Assembly (NCBI GenBank): GCA_021819535.1
Contig: JAKAQU010000081.1
Span: 1 to 10,099, forward strand
Origin: Pseudomonadota bacterium
GTDB taxonomy: Bacteria; Pseudomonadota; Alphaproteobacteria; Acetobacterales; Acetobacteraceae
Direction of reading: 5' to 3'
Length of the DNA: 10,099 bases
Shown here: piece by piece, positions 6,479-10,099 of the stretch
How the letters are laid out: each line of letters begins with the position of its first letter
Position numbering within the stretch: position 1 is the first letter of the stretch
Notes under the pieces: model-generated
Seen by the model: the letters and a program-made list of their open reading frames with translations, nothing else
Database searches by the model: none
What the model was told of the DNA's origin: nothing
Position numbers and translations under genes: made by a program

Positions 6479-6685
6479 ATGGCCTTGTCTGATCCGAACC
6501 CTGAGGCTGCCTTGACGCGGCTCGAAGCGGCACTCGTCCGCCTCACGGCGCTGGCCAAGGAGAAAGCGGCCGCTGCCCGAGCCGATGCCGCCGCGCCCGC
6601 GTCTCCGGTGGCGCCCGCGATCGCGGAAGGGCTCGACCGGGTGATCGCCCAGATCCGTGCCACCCTCGCCGAAACCGGCGGCTGA
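6479..6685 (+). CDS. Small coiled-coil protein upstream of zapA
   Basis: A 68-residue protein, mostly helical. Residues 9-36 (heptad-like L/A spacing, LTRLEAALVRLTALAKEK) and 48-66 are likely coiled-coil helices separated by a Pro/Ala hinge. GGAGAGG lies just before the ATG. Small coiled-coil genes (for example DUF4164) often precede zapA in alphaproteobacteria, so a Z-ring or ZapA-related role is plausible; membership in that family is not proven. The zapA start is 39 bp beyond its stop, in the same operon. Confidence 0.75.
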   Translation: MALSDPNPEAALTRLEAALVRLTALAKEKAAAARADAAAPASPVAPAIAEGLDRVIAQIRATLAETGG

Positions 6686-6724
6686 TGAAGAACGGCGGCT
6701 GACGAAACCCGGAAGGAGAGAGAT

Positions 6725-7036
6725 TTGGCCCAGGTTACGCTGCGCATCAACGGCTATGTCTATACCGTCGGCTGCGAGGATGGTCAGGAATCCCATCTGC
6801 AGGCGATGGCGGACGAGGTCGAACAGCGGATTACCCGGATCAAGGCGCTTGGCGGGCAGAGCGGTGAGGCGCGGCTCTTGCTGCTCGCCTCCCTGCTGAT
6901 GGCCGATGAGCTGCACGACCTGAAAACCGAACTCACGCAAGGTGCGCTCCCGTCCACGGACCCGGCGCTGGGCCGGCGCATCGAGCGCCTCGCCGAGCGT
7001 GCCGAGGCGATTGCCGAGAGCCTGTCGCGCCCCTAA
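6725..7036 (+). CDS. zapA: Cell division protein ZapA, TTG start
   Basis: Binds and bundles FtsZ filaments at midcell. The 103 residues match the family. The N-terminal globular head reads AQVTLRINGYVYTVGCEDGQ with the conserved Y-x-V-x-C-x-x-G-x-E-x-H pattern (residues 12-24). The middle helix includes LLLLASLLMADELHDLK (51-67), and a C-terminal coiled coil (82-100) mediates dimer pairing. The start is a TTG preceded by a strong AAGGAGAG at good spacing. The next in-frame ATG would remove the conserved head, so the TTG is decisive and may limit expression. The stop codon overlaps the likely -10 element of the 6S RNA gene. Confidence 0.92.
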   Translation: MAQVTLRINGYVYTVGCEDGQESHLQAMADEVEQRITRIKALGGQSGEARLLLLASLLMADELHDLKTELTQGALPSTDPALGRRIERLAERAEAIAESLSRP

Positions 7037-7039
7037 TAT
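7011..7039 (+). promoter_or_regulatory. Probable sigma-70 promoter of the 6S RNA gene
   Basis: TTGCCG (7011-7016), a 17-bp spacer and TAATAT (7034-7039) give a plausible housekeeping promoter. The -35 is inside zapA and the -10 overlaps its TAA stop. The predicted first transcribed base, about 7045-7047, coincides with the beginning of the RNA's closing stem. Confidence 0.55.
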
Positions 7040-7044
7040 GGTGG

Positions 7045-7206
7045 TCGCGGAGCTGCCCGGTGCGTCAGGCAATTCATCCCCGGGGCCAGTAAGCATCACT
7101 CCCGGGAACTGGCTCTGCCGGGACCGTGGTCTCGGTATCTGGTGCCCACCTGCACACGCAGGCCTTGGGAGGATGGCACGCCAACGGCCAGGGTGGCTCC
7201 GCGCTT
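7045..7206 (+). ncRNA. ssrS: 6S RNA
   Basis: 6S RNA mimics an open promoter and sequesters the housekeeping RNA polymerase. The place between zapA and the 5-formyl-THF cyclo-ligase gene is where 6S RNA lies in many proteobacteria. CGCGGAGCUGCCC (7046-7058) pairs with GGGUGGCUCCGCG (7191-7203) over 13 pairs including two wobbles, forming the closing stem. Inside, CCAGT (7086-7090) pairs with ACTGG (7108-7112) as the apical hairpin. CCGGGAC and GTCTCGG (7119-7136) form a small hairpin on the 3' side of the central bubble, and AGGC/GCCT and GTGC/GCAC extend the lower stem. The length of about 160 nt is typical of alphaproteobacteria. The ends are estimated to within a few bases. Confidence 0.8.
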
Positions 7207-7228
7207 ACCCTCATCGCTCAATAAGGCG

Positions 7229-7804
7229 ATGACGGCAGTGTCGGATGCCGTTCTCGTGGCCGCCAAACGCGCCGCCCGCGAGACGGCCCTGGCGCGAAGG
7301 GTGGGCGCCGACCCGAGCCTCGGTGCCGCCCTCGCCGAGCACGTATTGCGTGACATGCCGCTATCCCCGGGCGCGGTGGTCGCAGGGTTCTGGCCGATCG
7401 GCGATGAGATCGATATCCGGCCGCTGCTCTTCGCGCTCGCCGCCCGCGGCCATCCGATCGTTTTGCCAGAGACGCCGCGCCGCGGCCAGAAGCTGATTTT
7501 TCGCCGCTGGACACCGGGGGCAGCGCTCATTCCCGGGCGCTTCGGCACCTCGCACCCGGATGGGCCGGCGCTGGCCCCGGATCTGCTGTTCATCCCGCTT
7601 CTCGCCTTCGATCGGGCAGGATGCCGTCTTGGTTATGGTGCCGGGTATTACGACCGCAGTCTTGCCGCTCTTCCCGGCGCGCGGCGGATCGGCTGCGCCT
7701 ATGCGTCCCAGGAGATGGACAAGGTTCCCGCCGGCCCCTACGACGCCCTGCTCGATGCGGTTGCGACCGAGCGCGGCTTCATCCATTGCGAAAGGGCAGG
7801 GTAG
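7229..7804 (+). CDS. 5-formyltetrahydrofolate cyclo-ligase
   Basis: ATP-dependent conversion of 5-formyl-THF to 5,10-methenyl-THF in cytoplasmic one-carbon metabolism (called fau, ygfA or MTHFS in other species). The 191 residues show the family features: an N-terminal helix with AAKRAARETALARR (11-24), GAVVAGFWPIGDEIDIRPLL (48-67) and the signature IPLLAFDRAGCRLGYGAGYY (122-141) followed by DR, with the ATP and substrate Gly and Tyr residues. The frame opens at 7142, but that part lies inside the 6S RNA; ATG 7229 with AAGG at 7223-7226 fits the family start. The next gene follows after 2 bp. Confidence 0.92.
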   Translation: MTAVSDAVLVAAKRAARETALARRVGADPSLGAALAEHVLRDMPLSPGAVVAGFWPIGDEIDIRPLLFALAARGHPIVLPETPRRGQKLIFRRWTPGAALIPGRFGTSHPDGPALAPDLLFIPLLAFDRAGCRLGYGAGYYDRSLAALPGARRIGCAYASQEMDKVPAGPYDALLDAVATERGFIHCERAG

Positions 7805-7806
7805 GG

Positions 7807-8622
7807 ATGCGGATTCTGTTTCTCGGCGATCTCGTCGGGCGGAGCGGGCGCGAGGCGGCGATCGCGGCGCTGCCGGGGCTGCGCCAGGCGCTTCGCCTCG
7901 ATCTCGCCCTGGTCAATGCCGAGAACGCCTCGCACGGCTTCGGTCTCGCACCTGACATGGCAGACGCTCTCTTCGCCGCCGGCGCCGATGTGCTGACGCT
8001 CGGCAATCATAGCTGGGATCGGAAGGAAATCATTCCCTACATCGCCCGGACGCCGCGGCTGATCCGCCCGCTCAATTATCCGCCGGGCACGCCGGGTGCG
8101 GGAGTGGCCGAGGTGACGCTGGCTGACGGCCGGCGCACGGTGGTGATGAACCTGATGGGGCGGCTGTTCATGGAATTGCTCGACTGCCCCTTCCGCGCCA
8201 TGGCCGAACTGCTCGGCAGACACGTGCTCGGGGCCAATGCGCAGGCGATCGTCGTCGATTTCCACGCCGAGGCGACGAGCGAGAAAATGGCCTTCGCCCA
8301 TGCTTGCGATGGCAGGGTCTCGCTCGTCGTCGGCACCCACACCCATTGTCCGACGGCGGATGCGCAAATCCTTCCCGGCGGCACCGGCTATCAGAGCGAT
8401 CTTGGCATGTGCGGCGATTATGACAGCGTCATCGGGATGAAAAAGGAGGGCGCCGTTGCGCGTTTCATACGCAAGGTTCCCGGCGAGAAACTGCAGCCGG
8501 CGGAGGGGGAGGCGACGCTTTGCGGCGTCTTCGTCGAAACCGACGATAAAACCGGCCTTGCGCGCATGATCGCCCCTCTCCGTCAGGGCGGGCGGCTATC
8601 TCCCACCATGCCGGAGATATAG
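7807..8622 (+). CDS. YmdB-type metallophosphoesterase (TIGR00282 family)
   Basis: Binuclear-metal phosphodiesterase; characterised relatives hydrolyse 2',3'-cyclic nucleotides and influence RNA turnover. The 271 residues match family length. Metal and catalytic motifs are complete: GDLVGR (D8), NAEN (E39, N40), GNHSWD (N67, H68), DFHAEATSEK (H153) and VGTHTHCPTADA (H178, H180). The segment GYQSDLGMCGDYDSVIGMKK (194-213) is also family-typical. It is a soluble protein with no signal peptide. The ATG lies 2 bp after the cyclo-ligase stop, so the two are co-translated; zapA - 6S - cyclo-ligase - this gene probably forms one unit, with the 6S promoter in the middle. Confidence 0.92.
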   Translation: MRILFLGDLVGRSGREAAIAALPGLRQALRLDLALVNAENASHGFGLAPDMADALFAAGADVLTLGNHSWDRKEIIPYIARTPRLIRPLNYPPGTPGAGVAEVTLADGRRTVVMNLMGRLFMELLDCPFRAMAELLGRHVLGANAQAIVVDFHAEATSEKMAFAHACDGRVSLVVGTHTHCPTADAQILPGGTGYQSDLGMCGDYDSVIGMKKEGAVARFIRKVPGEKLQPAEGEATLCGVFVETDDKTGLARMIAPLRQGGRLSPTMPEI

Positions 8623-8631
8623 GTGTAAACT

Positions 8632-8659
8632 CGGGCCGTGATCCCGCCACCCTTTTTTT
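8632..8659 (+). terminator. Weak candidate terminator between convergent operons
   Basis: CGGG (8632-8635) can pair with CCCG (8643-8646), followed shortly by seven T residues (8653-8659). It lies just after the metallophosphoesterase stop and before the 3' end of the opposite-strand membrane gene. The stem is short and a GC-rich gap separates it from the T-run. Confidence 0.25.
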
Positions 8660-8660
8660 G

Positions 8661-8972
8661 CTAGCGTGGATGGTGGCGTGAGCGGTGGGTCTGGCTGTTG
8701 GCGCGGAAGGTGAGTGCTAGGCCGCCACAAATGATACCGAGTGCTGCCGGCACGAACCAAGCCGGGCGCAGGATCAGCGGCAGCGCGACGTATTCCCATA
8801 CCCATATCGGCAAATAGGCGGCGGTTGCGGCGTGGATACGCCCGGGCAACGAGGGGTCGAAGAGGGCGAGTGCGACCGCGAGCGGCGCATCCGGGGGGAT
8901 GGTCATCGCCAGAGCGAAGGCCGCGACGAACAGGCCCGCCGCGAGAACGGTGCAAGGGCGCACGACACTCAC
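8661..8972 (-). CDS. Small three-helix membrane protein coupled to msrP
   Basis: A 103-residue protein with likely membrane helices at about 7-24, 48-67 and 71-89 and a basic His/Arg-rich tail (94-103). The GTG start overlaps the msrP stop as GTGA, so translation is coupled and a functional link with MsrP is likely. The usual partner in this position is MsrQ, a heme membrane protein of about 200 residues and six helices. This protein is half that size and has only one histidine before the tail (H47 in FDPSLPGRIHAATAAYLP), so it does not look like MsrQ. No family was recognised. It may be an alternative anchor or accessory protein. Confidence 0.65.
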   Translation of the reverse strand: MSVVRPCTVLAAGLFVAAFALAMTIPPDAPLAVALALFDPSLPGRIHAATAAYLPIWVWEYVALPLILRPAWFVPAALGIICGGLALTFRANSQTHRSRHHPR

Positions 8973-9898
8973 ATGAAAAGCGGTTCTTTCATGCGGTCAG
9001 CATACAGCGAAGCGACGAACGCGCCATAGCCATTATAAATCTGTGTCGGCACGCGTTCATTGCTGCCGAGCAGGCGCTCGGACGCCTGGCTCCAGCGCGG
9101 ATGCGGCACGTCCGGGTTCACATTGGCCCAGAACCCGTATTCCCGTGGCTGGATGCTTTGCCAGAACACCGCCGGGCGCTTTTCGGATAGCGTGATCTTG
9201 ATCAGCGATTTCGCCGATTTGAAACCGTATTTCCACGGCACGACGAGCCTGATCGGCCCGCCATTCTGCGGCGGCAGCGGCTTGCCGTAGAGGCCGGTCG
9301 CGACAAAAGCGAGGTCGTTTTCCGCCTCATCGATCGCCAACCCCTCGACATAGGGCCAGGGATACCAGGGCTGCTGCAGGCCGGGCATGAATTTCGGCAG
9401 GGACGCCGTCTGAAACACGACATATTTCGCGGAGCCGAGCGGCTCGACCTCGGCCAGCAGGGCGCGCAGCGGAAATCCCGTCCACGGCACCGTCATCGCC
9501 CAGGCTTCGACGCAGCGATGACGGTAAATCCGCTCTTCCTGCGGCATTTTCATCAAAATTTCGTCGATCGCGAAGGTTTTCGGCTTGGCGACCAGACCAT
9601 CGACGGCGATCGCCCAGGGGCGCAGCGGCAGGATCTTCGCATCTTCCCATAAATCCTTGTCGTCGCTGAATTCGTAGTAATTATTGTAGGTCTCGGCGTC
9701 TTTTTCCGGGGTCAATGGCCGGCCGGGGGGAAAGCGCGGATCAGGGGTGAGGGAGGCCGGGGTCTCGGCGCGGGCGGCCGGGCTTGCCAGGCCAAGTGCC
9801 GCAACCCCGGCCAAAAGGCGCCTCCGGCCGAGGGCCACGGTCTCGGGCGTTGCGGCCTGTTCGGGGATTTCCCAGCCGCGCGGATGGCGGATCAGCAT
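8969..9898 (-). CDS. msrP: Periplasmic methionine sulfoxide reductase, molybdopterin catalytic subunit
   Basis: Repairs oxidised methionine in periplasmic proteins using a molybdenum-molybdopterin centre. The 309 residues begin with a Tat signal (GRRRLLAGVAALGL, 24-37; cleavage near ARA-E), consistent with export of a folded cofactor enzyme. Family motifs follow: YNNYYEFSDDK (71-81), the PWAIAVDGLV strand, IYRHRCVEAWAMTVPW (124-139) with molybdenum ligand C129, the PFGLxxP-like GGPIRLVVPWKYGFKS region and FWANVNPDVPHPRW. AGGAG lies 7 bp before the ATG. A 103-residue membrane gene follows with a GTGA overlap in place of msrQ. Confidence 0.93.
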   Translation of the reverse strand: MLIRHPRGWEIPEQAATPETVALGRRRLLAGVAALGLASPAARAETPASLTPDPRFPPGRPLTPEKDAETYNNYYEFSDDKDLWEDAKILPLRPWAIAVDGLVAKPKTFAIDEILMKMPQEERIYRHRCVEAWAMTVPWTGFPLRALLAEVEPLGSAKYVVFQTASLPKFMPGLQQPWYPWPYVEGLAIDEAENDLAFVATGLYGKPLPPQNGGPIRLVVPWKYGFKSAKSLIKITLSEKRPAVFWQSIQPREYGFWANVNPDVPHPRWSQASERLLGSNERVPTQIYNGYGAFVASLYADRMKEPLFM

Positions 9899-9978
9899 GC
9901 GTCATCTCCTGCGCTCAGTTGTGCCACTCTCGCCCGATGTGGGGTGCTGGGATCGATTGTCACCGGGCTTGCGCGAAA

Positions 9979-10002
9979 GTAATAAAATTCGCACGGCGCG
10001 CG
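9979..10002 (-). terminator. Candidate rho-independent terminator upstream of msrP
   Basis: On the minus strand, CGCGC pairs with GTGCG (one wobble) around GCC, followed by AATTTTATTA. It would end transcription of the gene entering from the right edge before msrP. The 160-bp gap 9899-10058 otherwise shows no gene. Confidence 0.3.
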
Positions 10003-10058
10003 GGTCTCCGGGCGCCGCCCCCAAGCGGGCCGAGGGAACACCCGGGGTTTTAAGCCTT

Positions 10059-10099
10059 TCAGCCCGTGGCGCTGCGCGCCTGGGCGGCGATGTAGCCGC
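10059..10099 (-). CDS. 3' tip of a minus-strand gene cut by the window edge
   Basis: Only 13 codons are visible: GYIAAQARSATG followed by TGA. The frame is open to the right edge, and a possible terminator lies downstream. This is too short to name, and another frame could equally be open, so it is tentative. Confidence 0.3.
   Translation of the reverse strand, partial: GYIAAQARSATG

Noticed and set aside
6413..7099. 228-codon minus-strand frame across the small coiled-coil gene and zapA
   Set aside because: Mirror frame of two well-supported plus-strand genes; no recognisable domain.
7142..7228. N-terminal extension of the 5-formyl-THF cyclo-ligase
   Set aside because: The extension lies within the 6S RNA and does not resemble the family.
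7738..8367. 209-codon minus-strand frame antisense to the metallophosphoesterase
   Set aside because: The plus strand carries all metal-binding motifs; this is a GC-bias shadow.
9957..9988. Rightward promoter-like TTGTCA-N17-TAATAA in the msrP upstream gap
   Set aside because: The -10 match is poor, no gene lies downstream on that strand, and the AT-rich part is better explained as the U-tract of a leftward terminator.

Overview
The window is GC-rich bacterial DNA, estimated by eye at about 65% G+C, with dense and mostly overlapping or tightly spaced genes. Three things point to an alphaproteobacterium, probably Acetobacteraceae or another Rhodospirillales lineage: the zapA - 6S RNA - 5-formyl-THF cyclo-ligase block, an archaeal-type class I aldolase paired with thiE, and the style of the SigK/RskA pair. 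The family-level guess is inference.

Left part (1-1147, minus strand): an ECF sigma factor gene and its membrane anti-sigma factor of the RskA type, coupled by an ATGA overlap. The anti-sigma gene runs off the left edge. A non-coding region of about 240 bp (1148-1386) separates this pair from rightward genes and holds an imperfect palindrome.

Envelope cassette (1387-4349, plus strand): a secreted heavy-metal-associated-like small protein that lacks the CxxC metal site, then two tandem paralogous outer-membrane beta-barrel proteins (75% identical after the signal peptide). After them come an 85% nucleotide-identical 3' remnant of a third copy and a small lipoprotein with a BamE/OmlA-like stretch. 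This is the least ordinary part of the window.

Central metabolic operon (6416 to 4356, minus strand): a conserved-looking unknown protein, class I fructose-bisphosphate aldolase and thiamine-phosphate synthase, in that transcription order. It converges with the lipoprotein gene, with only 6 bp between the stops.

Cell division and folate block (6479-8622, plus strand): a small coiled-coil protein, ZapA (TTG start), 6S RNA with a visible promoter overlapping the zapA stop codon, 5-formyltetrahydrofolate cyclo-ligase, and a YmdB-type metallophosphoesterase. It is divergent from the aldolase operon across a 62-bp region that carries two TTGA-N3-TCAA inverted repeats.

Right part (8661-9898, minus strand): the periplasmic methionine sulfoxide reductase catalytic subunit MsrP, coupled by a GTGA overlap to a 103-residue three-helix membrane protein that stands where msrQ would be expected. 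The last 41 bases hold the 3' tip of another minus-strand gene. No insertion sequence, prophage, tRNA, rRNA or CRISPR array was seen.
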